The position numbers and the translations under genes are program-made. The notes under the pieces were generated by a model. The model saw only the letters and a program-made list of their open reading frames with translations. It did no database searches and had not been told where the DNA came from. This document shows, one piece after another, positions 21,938 to 29,719 of a stretch of 64,000 bases of DNA; position 1 is the first letter of the stretch; every line of letters begins with the position of its first letter. Source of the stretch: Rhodospirillaceae bacterium UBA6219 (lineage in GTDB: Bacteria; Pseudomonadota; Alphaproteobacteria; Rhodospirillales; Magnetospirillaceae); contig DISD01000086.1 of assembly GCA_002435715.1 (NCBI GenBank), positions 1 to 64,000 on the forward strand, written 5' to 3'.

Positions 21938-23251
21938 ATGCATGCCGATCTTGCGCCGATCCTGGTCATCGGCATCCTGGTGGCGCTGGCCGCCTTTTCC
22001 GCCTTGGCCCTGCTGGTGCGCCGCGATCTGGCCCCCGCCGGGTCGTGGGGCGGAGTCCTGGATGGCGGCGGGCGCTGGTTTTTGGGGGCCGCTTTGGGGC
22101 TGGGGGTGATCGCCTTTTCCATCAAATTGGTGATCCTGGCCACCCTGGCCAGCTTTCCCAGCCAAACCATCGCCCCGCTGATCGAGCCCCGCGTCCTCCC
22201 CCCCGACGACGTCGCGGCCCAACCGCCAACCGCCACCCCGCCACCGGCCAATCCCACCTGGCGCGGTTTGCCGGTGGCGGTGCCCGCGCCGATCGACAAT
22301 CCCAGTGATCCTGCCAAGGTCGCGCTGGGCCAGCGTCTGTTCCACGACGTCAACTTGTCCGCCGATTCCAGCCTGTCCTGCGCATCCTGCCACGACGTCA
22401 CCCGAGGTAACGGCGCCGATAGCCGCGTCACCGCCTTGGGGATCGGCGGCCAGATCGGCAGTCGCAACACCCCCACGGTCTATAATACCGCCTATCAAGC
22501 CCGGCTGTTCTGGGACGGACGGGCCGCCAGCTTGGAAGAACAGGCCCTGGGTCCCATCTTGAACCCCATCGAGATGGGATTGCCCAGCATCCGGGAATTG
22601 GAACGCCGTCTGGCCGCCGATCCGGTTTATCCCCCCGCCTTTGCAGCCGTCTTCGGTTCGCCGGGTATCAGCGCAATGCGCGTCGCCCAGGCCTTGGCCG
22701 CCTTCGAACGAACCCTGGTCACCGATGATACCCCCTATGACCGCTTCGTCGCTGGCGACGAACAAGCGTTGTCGCCCCAGCAACAACGCGGCATGTGGCT
22801 GTTCCAGGACTTGGGGTGCGCCGCCTGTCATTCGGGGCCCAATTTCAGCGGCGCCTCGCTGGTCGGCCCCAAGAACCCCTATGCCGTGCTGCGCAGTACG
22901 CGGCTGCCCATCGACCAACAGGGCAGCCTGGCCACCGACAAGGGGCGCGCCGCCTCCTCTGCCCGTGAAGGGATCTGGCGGGTGCCGTCCTTGCGCAATG
23001 TGGCGTTGACCGCGCCCTATTTCCACAACGGCTCGGTCCCCAGCCTGGAAGAGGCGGTCAAACTGATGGCCCAGGCCCAGTTGGCGGCCCATATCGAAGG
23101 CGGTTCCCGCGAAGATTTGTGGTGGGACGCCGACCAATCCCGCCTGGGCCGTTATGTGGGTAAGGTTTTGACCCGCCGCGACGTGGACGATCTGGTGGCC
23201 TTTCTGCACGCCCTGAGCAGCGATACCCTGACACGCCGTGCCAGTTTATAG
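21938..23251 (+). CDS. Di-heme cytochrome c peroxidase, MauG family, membrane-anchored
   Basis: The 437-residue protein has two N-terminal membrane segments (about 6-27 and 48-72), a Pro-rich linker (about 82-108) and a periplasmic di-heme domain. Heme sites are C148-x-x-C151-H152 (CASCHD) and C294-x-x-C297-H298 (CAACHSG). Family blocks NTPTVYNTAYQARLFWDGRA and VPSLRNVALTAPYFHNGS confirm the CCP/MauG group. Soluble CCPs have a signal peptide instead; the double-membrane start is less usual. AAGGAGG precedes the ATG. It likely reduces hydrogen peroxide or another oxidant in the periplasm. The Crp/Fnr gene begins 28 bases downstream. Confidence 0.9.
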   Translation: MHADLAPILVIGILVALAAFSALALLVRRDLAPAGSWGGVLDGGGRWFLGAALGLGVIAFSIKLVILATLASFPSQTIAPLIEPRVLPPDDVAAQPPTATPPPANPTWRGLPVAVPAPIDNPSDPAKVALGQRLFHDVNLSADSSLSCASCHDVTRGNGADSRVTALGIGGQIGSRNTPTVYNTAYQARLFWDGRAASLEEQALGPILNPIEMGLPSIRELERRLAADPVYPPAFAAVFGSPGISAMRVAQALAAFERTLVTDDTPYDRFVAGDEQALSPQQQRGMWLFQDLGCAACHSGPNFSGASLVGPKNPYAVLRSTRLPIDQQGSLATDKGRAASSAREGIWRVPSLRNVALTAPYFHNGSVPSLEEAVKLMAQAQLAAHIEGGSREDLWWDADQSRLGRYVGKVLTRRDVDDLVAFLHALSSDTLTRRASL

Positions 23252-23279
23252 TGGTGGCGCACAATGGGGGGAGCCCGTC

Positions 23280-23924
23280 ATGCGCGATTTCAGCTTTTTC
23301 CGCCAGATGACGCCATCGGGACAAGACATCTTGTCCCGGGGCCATTCCCGTCACCTTTTCACCAAGGGCGCGGTGCCGGTCAACAAGGGCCAAAGCGTGT
23401 CGGGGGCGTATTTCGTGCTGTCGGGACAATTGCGGGTGTTCACCCTCAGCCCGGCCGGACGTGAAGCCACACTTTATCAGATCGCGCCGGGTGAAACCTG
23501 CGTCCTGGCCCTGAACTGCCTGTTCAACGACCTGCTGTATCCGGCCTGGGTCCAGGCCGAGGACGTTTCCGAAGTGGCGGTGGTGGGCGGTGCCACCTAT
23601 CGGACTTTGTTCGAAACGGAAAAACCCATCCAGCAACTGACGGTCAAGGCGTTGTCCACCATCGTTTTCCGGCTGATGGACGAGCTGGAACAAATCCATT
23701 CCTGCCGCCTGGACCAACGCTTGGCCCAGTTCCTGCTGCGTCACGCCAACGCCACCGGCTGCCTTGCCATGACCCAACAGGAAATCGCCGGCCATATGGG
23801 CACCACCCGCGAAGTGGTGGCCCGGCTGATGGCCGATTTCGCCGCCAAGGCGTGGGTCGAAACCACACGCGGCCGGGTCAATGTGCTTGACCCGGCCGCG
23901 TTGACGCGTTTGGCGGTTCCCTGA
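23280..23924 (+). CDS. Crp/Fnr family transcription regulator
   Basis: This 214-residue regulator has an N-terminal cyclic-nucleotide-like beta-barrel (about 20-115; YFVLSGQLRVF, YQIAPGETCVL) and a C-terminal helix-turn-helix (about 160-190; MTQQEIAGHMGTTREVVARLM). It lacks the cysteine cluster of oxygen-sensing FNR, so it is nearer to the Dnr/FixK-like or Crp-like groups; the effector is unknown. GGGGGGAG precedes the ATG at 23280. Its position directly after the peroxidase gene suggests control of that gene. One base separates its stop from the converging coiled-coil gene. Confidence 0.88.
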   Translation: MRDFSFFRQMTPSGQDILSRGHSRHLFTKGAVPVNKGQSVSGAYFVLSGQLRVFTLSPAGREATLYQIAPGETCVLALNCLFNDLLYPAWVQAEDVSEVAVVGGATYRTLFETEKPIQQLTVKALSTIVFRLMDELEQIHSCRLDQRLAQFLLRHANATGCLAMTQQEIAGHMGTTREVVARLMADFAAKAWVETTRGRVNVLDPAALTRLAVP

Positions 23925-23925
23925 C

Positions 23926-26826
23926 TTATTCCAACCGTCCCAACGAACGGGCGACCACCAGATACAGCTTGCCCACTTCCGACGAGGTGAAGGTGCCGGT
24001 CAGCACATCGGCGTAATCGGACTGGCGGGCCTGGTTCAACAGGGCTTCGAATTCCGCCAGATAACGGGTGACGTATTCGCGGAACTCGCCATCGTCCTCG
24101 TACTTGTTCTTGATGGCGGCGATCTGGTGCTTGTCCAGGTTCTTCAGGATCTTGCGCACGAACACCGACTGGTCGCCGGCATGGAATTCACGCCACGCCT
24201 TTTCGTCGATATTGGTGGCGAAGATCCGGCCGATATCCACCGACAGCGATTGCAGCTTCTCGACGATGAAGGCGGCGTTCCTGAGGAAATGTTCGACCGA
24301 GGCCTGGGCCCGGCGTTCCTCGATCTGGCCGGCCCGCATCTCGGCCAGCTTCGACGCGCTGACCAGTTCGTCGATCTGGCGGCCATAGGTGGCGACCAAG
24401 CTTTCCGCCTGTTGCGACAGACGTTCGCCGGTGACACCCAGATCGTTGGACTTCTGGCGGATGACTTCGAACGAAGTTTCCAGCTTGGCCCCGGTGCGGT
24501 CGGTGGATTCCTGCAATTCCAAGGCATAACGGCGCAAATTCTCGCCGGACGCCCGCACCGACGAGGTGATGCGTTCCGACGCCTGGGTCAGGTCGCGGAT
24601 ACCGGCGCGCAGCATGTCGCCGGCGGCGGTGACCTGACCGGCGGTCTTGTTGGACGATTCCTCGAAATCGCGGACGATCTGGCGCAGCGCGTCGCCGGCG
24701 GTCTGCGAGTTGTGGAACACCCGCTGGGCCGCTTCGCCCACTTCCACCGCATGCTTGGCGATGGCCGAACCGAAAGCCTGCAACACTTCCGACGAATCGT
24801 CGGCGGCACGGGCCACCGCGTCGGTCTGGTCCTTCAGCTTCTCGCCCACGGCGCTGACCGTGACCTGGGTCTGGTCGGCCGACGCCACCAGCTGTTCGGT
24901 CTGACGGCGCAGGGCGTCGATGGTGCCGCGCAGGCGGGTGGCCACCTGCTCGGCGATATTACCCATCTGTTCGGAACGCTGTTCCAGCATTTCCGACACA
25001 CCGGCGGTGTCGGCCACCGCCTTGGTGGCGGCCGAGCCCACTTCCATGGTGCGCTGACGCAGGCCTTCGCCCACCGCGTCCAGTTCGACGCCGACGCGCG
25101 ACGACATGGCGACCAGATCGTTGGTGTTCTGGCGCAACGTGTCGGAAATGGTCTTCACCTTGGCCATCACCTGGTCCGAGGTGGAAATCAGATGGCGCGA
25201 TTGCTGGTTCAGCGACGCTTCCGACAGGCGGGCCTGGGTGGATACCACGTTGGCGGCGTCGGCCAGTTCGTCGGCCTGTTTACGCAGTGACTGGCGGATG
25301 CCTTCCGCCTGACCGGCGGCGCGTTCGGCACCCTTGCCCAGTTCCTCGATGTGCAGGCGCAGGGTTTCCGACACCTCGCGGGCACGGGCCTGCATCTGGT
25401 CGGAAGCGGCGGCCACGGCACGGGCCTGGGACTGGAACATCTCGCCGGTTTCGCGGACACGGCCGCCGGCGCGTTCCGCCGCCTGATCCACGTCGTCGCG
25501 ACGCTGGGCGAAGACTTCGCCCACCTCGCCCATCTGGGCGGCGGCTTCGTCCGAGGTGGTGCGCAGCGCCTCGGCATGGCGTGCCAGCACTTCTTCCATC
25601 TCGCGGAAGCGGTTCATCGCCTGATCGGACGCCGAGGACACTTCACGCGACTGCACCGACAACGCTTCTTCGACGATGCGGATGCGCGACAGCACGCGGT
25701 CGGTGATCTGGTCCAGGCCGGTGGCCTGCTGCTGCAGCGACTGGCTGATCCGGCCGGTCTGTTCGGCCAGACGCACCGCCGCCTGATCCAGATCGGCGTT
25801 CTGGCGGTTGAACAGGGCTTCCAGCGCCTCGACACGCTGCGACAAGGTGGCGGCCACCTGTTCGGTGCGTTCGCCGGCATGGTCGGCGGAAGACGACAGC
25901 AAGGCCGATTGTTCGCTGAAGATGCGCCCCACGTCCTGGGCACGTTCCACCGCTTCCTGCGACACCTTGTCCAAGGAATCGGTATGGCGCGCCACCAGAC
26001 CCGACAGCGATTCGGCGCGATTGGCGGCACGGGTCGAGCTTTGGTCGATGGCTTCCATCTGCTGGTGCATGGATTCACCGAATTCCTTGACCTTGGCGGC
26101 GGCGGTATCGGTGACCTGGTTCAGTTCCTGGGTCTGCAGGCGCAGCAGATGTTCCATCTCGCGCGCCCGGCTGGTGGCGTTGTCGGCGGCGCCGCTCAGG
26201 CGGTCGACCTCGCCCTTCAGCGCGTCCACGGCGGAACGGGCGTCGCCGCTGACCCGGCCCAGGACGCTGGACAGGTTTTCGATCTGACCGGCCAATTGGG
26301 CGCGCACCTTGTCGGCTTCCACCGCCGCGCGCTCCGACGCCTCGGTCAGCGCCTTGGTCTGCGCCATCAGCGAATCAGACACCGCTTTGACGCGGTTTTC
26401 CGATTCGTCGGACGGATAGGTCAGGCGACGCAGATGGTCGTCCAGTTCCTGGGCCACCACCCGCATGACGCGGCCACGATCCAGCCAGGCCAGAACCATC
26501 CACAACAGCGCCACCGGAACGAAGGCGGCGCCGACGATGCCCCCCAGTTCCTGGGGCTGCAGCGCCATCATGTTGTCCCAACCCACATTGGTGTTCACGT
26601 ACTGGCCGCAGAAACCCAGCCAGACGAAGGTGGCCAAACCGGCGACGAAATTGACGATGCGCACCATGCGGCTGGCGCTGTCGGCCTTTTTCAGGCGGGA
26701 TTTTTTCGGCGGAGGCGGCATCAGCGGTTCGACCGTCAGAATGGACGGCTTTTCAGGAACGATGTCGGGTGTCACGGTTTCCTTGCGGTCTTCCGTCACA
26801 TCCTGCTGCTGCGTGGTCTCACCCAT
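23926..26826 (-). CDS. Membrane-anchored giant coiled-coil protein with 25-residue repeats
   Basis: No enzymatic domain is visible in this 966-residue protein. After a charged cytoplasmic N-terminus (1-52, Pro-rich near 33-41) there are two membrane segments (about 54-75 and 93-115). Residues 129-839 are 28 consecutive 25-residue units with a single 11-residue insert at 329-339. A conserved non-repeat C-terminal domain follows (840-966, rich in aromatic and charged residues). The unit looks like two heptads plus one hendecad, so a long continuous coiled coil is expected. Database names for such proteins often include apolipoprotein A1/A4/E, by composition. The layout of two N-terminal membrane helices plus a long cytoplasmic coil recalls the polarity factor TipN, but that is only architectural. 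ATG 26826 follows AAGGAA; the upstream extension to 26985 is not supported. Confidence 0.88.
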   Translation of the reverse strand: MGETTQQQDVTEDRKETVTPDIVPEKPSILTVEPLMPPPPKKSRLKKADSASRMVRIVNFVAGLATFVWLGFCGQYVNTNVGWDNMMALQPQELGGIVGAAFVPVALLWMVLAWLDRGRVMRVVAQELDDHLRRLTYPSDESENRVKAVSDSLMAQTKALTEASERAAVEADKVRAQLAGQIENLSSVLGRVSGDARSAVDALKGEVDRLSGAADNATSRAREMEHLLRLQTQELNQVTDTAAAKVKEFGESMHQQMEAIDQSSTRAANRAESLSGLVARHTDSLDKVSQEAVERAQDVGRIFSEQSALLSSSADHAGERTEQVAATLSQRVEALEALFNRQNADLDQAAVRLAEQTGRISQSLQQQATGLDQITDRVLSRIRIVEEALSVQSREVSSASDQAMNRFREMEEVLARHAEALRTTSDEAAAQMGEVGEVFAQRRDDVDQAAERAGGRVRETGEMFQSQARAVAAASDQMQARAREVSETLRLHIEELGKGAERAAGQAEGIRQSLRKQADELADAANVVSTQARLSEASLNQQSRHLISTSDQVMAKVKTISDTLRQNTNDLVAMSSRVGVELDAVGEGLRQRTMEVGSAATKAVADTAGVSEMLEQRSEQMGNIAEQVATRLRGTIDALRRQTEQLVASADQTQVTVSAVGEKLKDQTDAVARAADDSSEVLQAFGSAIAKHAVEVGEAAQRVFHNSQTAGDALRQIVRDFEESSNKTAGQVTAAGDMLRAGIRDLTQASERITSSVRASGENLRRYALELQESTDRTGAKLETSFEVIRQKSNDLGVTGERLSQQAESLVATYGRQIDELVSASKLAEMRAGQIEERRAQASVEHFLRNAAFIVEKLQSLSVDIGRIFATNIDEKAWREFHAGDQSVFVRKILKNLDKHQIAAIKNKYEDDGEFREYVTRYLAEFEALLNQARQSDYADVLTGTFTSSEVGKLYLVVARSLGRLE
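24310..26442 (-). repeat. 28 tandem 75-bp (25-codon) repeat units
   Basis: The units encode residues 129-839 of the coiled-coil protein. They keep strict 25-residue spacing except for one 11-residue insert (residues 329-339) between the eighth and ninth unit. The typical pattern is x-x-Q-x-x-x-[LV]-x-x-[AS]-[SA]-[DE]-x-[AV]-x-x-[RK], then x-x-x-[VIM]-x-[ED]-x-[LF]. Units are well diverged, so the array is old rather than freshly duplicated. Confidence 0.88.
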
Positions 26827-27026
26827 CCGGAACGTTCCTTGTCCTGTCTGCGTTTGCGGCCGTTCTGGCGCTGGCCGCTTATCGCCATCACCCGTGGGCG
26901 ATGACCCGAAAGACACCCATAAGGCATCTGAAAATCGTGACGACCGTGACGGGTCGCCCCTTCCCCAGCCAGAGGATGCCCGCACCCACCATAAAAATCA
27001 ATCCTTCCCCCACCCCGGAGAGAGGC

Positions 27027-27044
27027 GATTCCAATATTGGAATC
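27027..27044. promoter_or_regulatory. 18-base perfect palindrome, candidate operator
   Basis: GATTCCAATATTGGAATC is fully self-complementary and ends 57 bases upstream of the -35 element of the esterase promoter. A second dyad, GTATCG-N11-CGATAC, follows four bases later. Together they look like a binding site for a dimeric regulator, not a terminator, as no T-run or loop is present. No regulator gene is adjacent. Confidence 0.55.
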
Positions 27045-27101
27045 AATCGTATCGCGACACAATCACGATACAACGCATATATTGTGTAATTATATTTTTC
27101 T

Positions 27102-27129
27102 TTGACACTTTTATCGTGTTGTATATCCT
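27102..27129 (+). promoter_or_regulatory. Predicted sigma-70-type promoter of the esterase gene
   Basis: A perfect TTGACA (27102-27107) is spaced 16 bases from TATCCT (27124-27129), about 25 bases before the start codon. The predicted leader is therefore short and contains CGGGAG as ribosome binding site. Confidence 0.55.
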
Positions 27130-27154
27130 GCCCACGATCCATCGGGAGCCGATC

Positions 27155-28105
27155 ATGACCACGCCCATCACCGCCATCCAAGCCTTCGCCCAATCCCAGG
27201 GGGTCGCCCCGGCCGACCCATTGCGACAGCCCCTGCCCCAGGCCCGGGACAAGGCGAACACCTATCAGGCCATTTGGAACCGTGACCTGCCCGACATCGT
27301 ACGGCGCCAGGACATCCAGGTCGGCCGCCTGCGCCTGCGTCTGTTCGACAGCCAGCCGGCGGGAAGCGTGAACCGACCGGTCCTGGTCTATTTCCATGGT
27401 GGCGGCTTCGCCCTGAACGGACTGGACACCCATGAACGCCTGCTGCGCCTGCTGGCGTTGCAATCCGGGGCGGCGGTTTTGGCCCTGGGTTATTCCCTGG
27501 CCCCGGAAGTCCGTTTTCCCGGCCAGCTCAACGAAGCCCTGGAAACCCTGTCCTGGCTGCGCCGTCATGGTGCCGAACATGGCCTGGACGGCACGAATTT
27601 CGCTGTCGGCGGCGATTCCGCCGGTGCCAATCTGGCTTTGGCCGTCACTCTGGCCAGCCGCGACATCGGCGTGCCCCTGCCGCGTTTCGGCCTGTTGCTG
27701 TACGGCATGTTTTCGGCCGACCTGCAAACCGCCTCGCACCGATCCTTCGGCACCGGCGCCCACGGCCTGACCAGCGAGCGGGTGGATTGGTTCTGGTCGC
27801 AATATCTGGCCGACCGGGCGCAGCGCGACAATCCGCTGGCCGCCCCGCTCTTGGCCGAGCTGAAGGGTTTACCGCCGCAATTGGTCATCGGCGCCGGCCA
27901 GGATTGCCTGTTGGACGACAGCCTGAACCTGGCACGCCAGCTGGAGCGGGCCGGTGTGCCGACCACCTTGTCGGTCTATGACGAGGCGCCGCATTCCTTC
28001 ATGCAGATGACGACGTTGCTGGACGTCGCCGTCCAAGCGGTGGAGCAAGCGGCGCAGGGCGTGGCCCAGGCGTTGTTGCCGACTTTTCGGCAAGCGGCGG
28101 AATAG
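27155..28105 (+). CDS. Alpha/beta hydrolase of the hormone-sensitive-lipase (acetyl esterase) family
   Basis: This 316-residue cytoplasmic esterase shows the oxyanion motif HGGGF (about residue 80), nucleophile Ser in GDSAGANLAL, the catalytic Asp near GAGQDCLLDD and His in EAPHSFMQM. These define the HSL-like group IV esterases acting on short acyl esters. The start at 27155 follows CGGGAG; the in-frame extension from 26465 runs through the divergent control region. No other metabolic gene is linked, so the natural substrate is unknown. The dyads upstream suggest an inducible gene. Confidence 0.9.
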   Translation: MTTPITAIQAFAQSQGVAPADPLRQPLPQARDKANTYQAIWNRDLPDIVRRQDIQVGRLRLRLFDSQPAGSVNRPVLVYFHGGGFALNGLDTHERLLRLLALQSGAAVLALGYSLAPEVRFPGQLNEALETLSWLRRHGAEHGLDGTNFAVGGDSAGANLALAVTLASRDIGVPLPRFGLLLYGMFSADLQTASHRSFGTGAHGLTSERVDWFWSQYLADRAQRDNPLAAPLLAELKGLPPQLVIGAGQDCLLDDSLNLARQLERAGVPTTLSVYDEAPHSFMQMTTLLDVAVQAVEQAAQGVAQALLPTFRQAAE

Positions 28106-28149
28106 CTTAACTTGACCTGGACGCGGGGCGGCGGCAGCATCGCCGCATC

Positions 28150-28962
28150 ATGAGTCAGATCAACGCCCCCGAAAACCCCGCCACGGACCGCCATGCCCTG
28201 ATCGTTCGTGGCTTTCTGCTGGGCGAACGCCTGGACACCCGCGGCTTCGAACAAAAGCTGGCCCTGGCCACCACGCCGCTGACCCTGCGTGTCGGCCGCA
28301 AGGGCTATGCGGTGCTGTTCCGCTATGGTGTGGTGGTGCTGTTCGACGTCAGCGCCGAAGAAGAAGCCCATTACCTGGCCGACATCACCCATCTGGTCAG
28401 CGACCCGCTGCCCGAACCGGGCCGCGAACAGGCCCATATCGACGTGATCCCCGGCAGCCCCGAGCACGTTGACCCCGACGGCACCATCATCTTGTCGGAA
28501 CTGACGCCCGAACGCATGCAGGTGGTGGCCGACGTGCTGGCCAAGGACATGCTGCTGGAACATTTCGAAATCCGCGTCGCCGGTGTTTTCGACCGGGTCG
28601 AGCCGTTGGCGGCACGGCTGAAGCGCCACGGCAGCCGCAATTTCAAGATCAAGGAATTGCTGTCGCAGATCGGCGACGTCTTGCTGACCCAACACCGCAT
28701 GGTCGGCCGCGCCGAAGTGTTGGAAAAGCCGGAAGCGCTGTGGAACCTGCCGGAACTGGAAGGTCTGTTCGGCCGCTTGGAACGCGAATACGAAATCCGG
28801 GAACGCAGCCGAGCCTTGGACCACAAACTGGAAGTCATCGGAGACACCGCCGAAACCCTGCTGGATCTGGTGCACACCAGTCGCTCGCTCAGGGTCGAAT
28901 GGTACATTGTTTTTCTGATCGTCTTCGAGATCGTGCTGTCACTGTGGGAGAAGCTGTTTTAA
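28150..28962 (+). CDS. RMD1/DUF155 family membrane protein
   Basis: The 270-residue protein fits the RMD1/SIF3 (DUF155) family, known from yeast mitochondria and many bacteria but without a settled bacterial function. Visible are the RKGYAVLFRYGVVVLFDV core, the LERYEIR-like segment (LEREYEIRERSRALDHKLEVIGD), here shortened in quotation to EREYEIRERSRALDHKL, and a C-terminal tail with one membrane segment (about 247-265). It is thus a cytoplasmic domain anchored at its C-terminus. The ribosome binding site is weak. It does not overlap its neighbours. Confidence 0.85.
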   Translation: MSQINAPENPATDRHALIVRGFLLGERLDTRGFEQKLALATTPLTLRVGRKGYAVLFRYGVVVLFDVSAEEEAHYLADITHLVSDPLPEPGREQAHIDVIPGSPEHVDPDGTIILSELTPERMQVVADVLAKDMLLEHFEIRVAGVFDRVEPLAARLKRHGSRNFKIKELLSQIGDVLLTQHRMVGRAEVLEKPEALWNLPELEGLFGRLEREYEIRERSRALDHKLEVIGDTAETLLDLVHTSRSLRVEWYIVFLIVFEIVLSLWEKLF

Positions 28963-28996
28963 CCTGAACGGCGCTGGTTTTGGTGGGGGCGCCAGG

Positions 28997-29719
28997 ATGA
29001 AACGGCTGAAATGGTTCGCATGGGTTGCGTTATGCCTGTCATCACCGGCATACGGCCAAGCCGCCCCCCCACTGGAATTCGGTTCACCGGAACAAACGGC
29101 CCGCGTCTTCCCCCGCAGCCAGCTTCAGCCCGACGGCGACGTCCCCCGTTTCATGGCGGAATTGCTTGAACGGGCAAATATCGCTTGGCGTGGTTCGCTT
29201 TATCCCGCCCGACGATTGATGCGGAACCTGCAAAGCGGGGAAACCCAGATCAGCCTTTTGGTCAAGAATCCGCTGCTGAGCGAGTGCTGCCTCTACAGCA
29301 AGGCATCGTTTTGGCAAGACGACCTGCGGGTCTATTGGCTGGGCGACAAAACCGCCATCACCTCTCACGATGACTTGAAGGGCAAAAGCGTCATTGGCTT
29401 GGCGGGCTTCAGCTATGGGGGACTGACCGCCTATTTGCAGAATCCGGCCAATGCCATCGATTACAACACGGCTGACAGCCATGAAGCCGCTTTCGCCATG
29501 TTACGGGCCGGACGGGCGGATTATGCGCTGGATTACGCGCAACCGGCGGAACAGGAGGCCCTGGCCGACGCCCCCCTGACCAATCTGCATCACGCCACCA
29601 TCGATGTGTTGAAGGTGCATCTTGTCATCAACAAGTCCACACCTCGGGCCCAAGCGATCCTGGATAAATTGGAGAGCCTGCACGCCGAACGTCGCGCCCG
29701 GGACCGCGCCGAACCATGA
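28997..29719 (+). CDS. Periplasmic binding protein (type 2 fold), partner of the following kinase
   Basis: This 240-residue protein has a signal peptide (1-22, cleavage after AYGQA) and the pattern of an extracellular solute-binding protein family 3: a P-x-R-R-L-M-R-N segment, LKGKSVIGLAGFSYG, and AFAMLRAGRADYALDY. It is short for a transporter receptor and no permease or ATPase follows. Instead the stop overlaps the start of a histidine kinase as ATGA (29716-29719). I infer a periplasmic ligand sensor that feeds the kinase. The double Cys at SECCLY is unusual and might form a disulfide. Confidence 0.8.
   Translation: MKRLKWFAWVALCLSSPAYGQAAPPLEFGSPEQTARVFPRSQLQPDGDVPRFMAELLERANIAWRGSLYPARRLMRNLQSGETQISLLVKNPLLSECCLYSKASFWQDDLRVYWLGDKTAITSHDDLKGKSVIGLAGFSYGGLTAYLQNPANAIDYNTADSHEAAFAMLRAGRADYALDYAQPAEQEALADAPLTNLHHATIDVLKVHLVINKSTPRAQAILDKLESLHAERRARDRAEP

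Larger units (their letters stand above)
26827..27154. promoter_or_regulatory. Divergent control region between coiled-coil gene and esterase
   Basis: This 328-base gap holds no supported gene. The half near the esterase is AT-rich and contains an 18-base perfect palindrome (27027-27044), an inverted repeat GTATCG/CGATAC (27049-27071) and a sigma-70-like promoter (27102-27129). The half near the coiled-coil gene has only the palindrome GGAACGTTCC (26829-26838), which overlaps its leader. Confidence 0.6.

Noticed and set aside
24310..26442. Chemoreceptor or kinase signalling domain in the coiled-coil protein
   Set aside because: No conserved MCP hairpin tip, HAMP or kinase motif is present; the region is a uniform 25-residue repeat.
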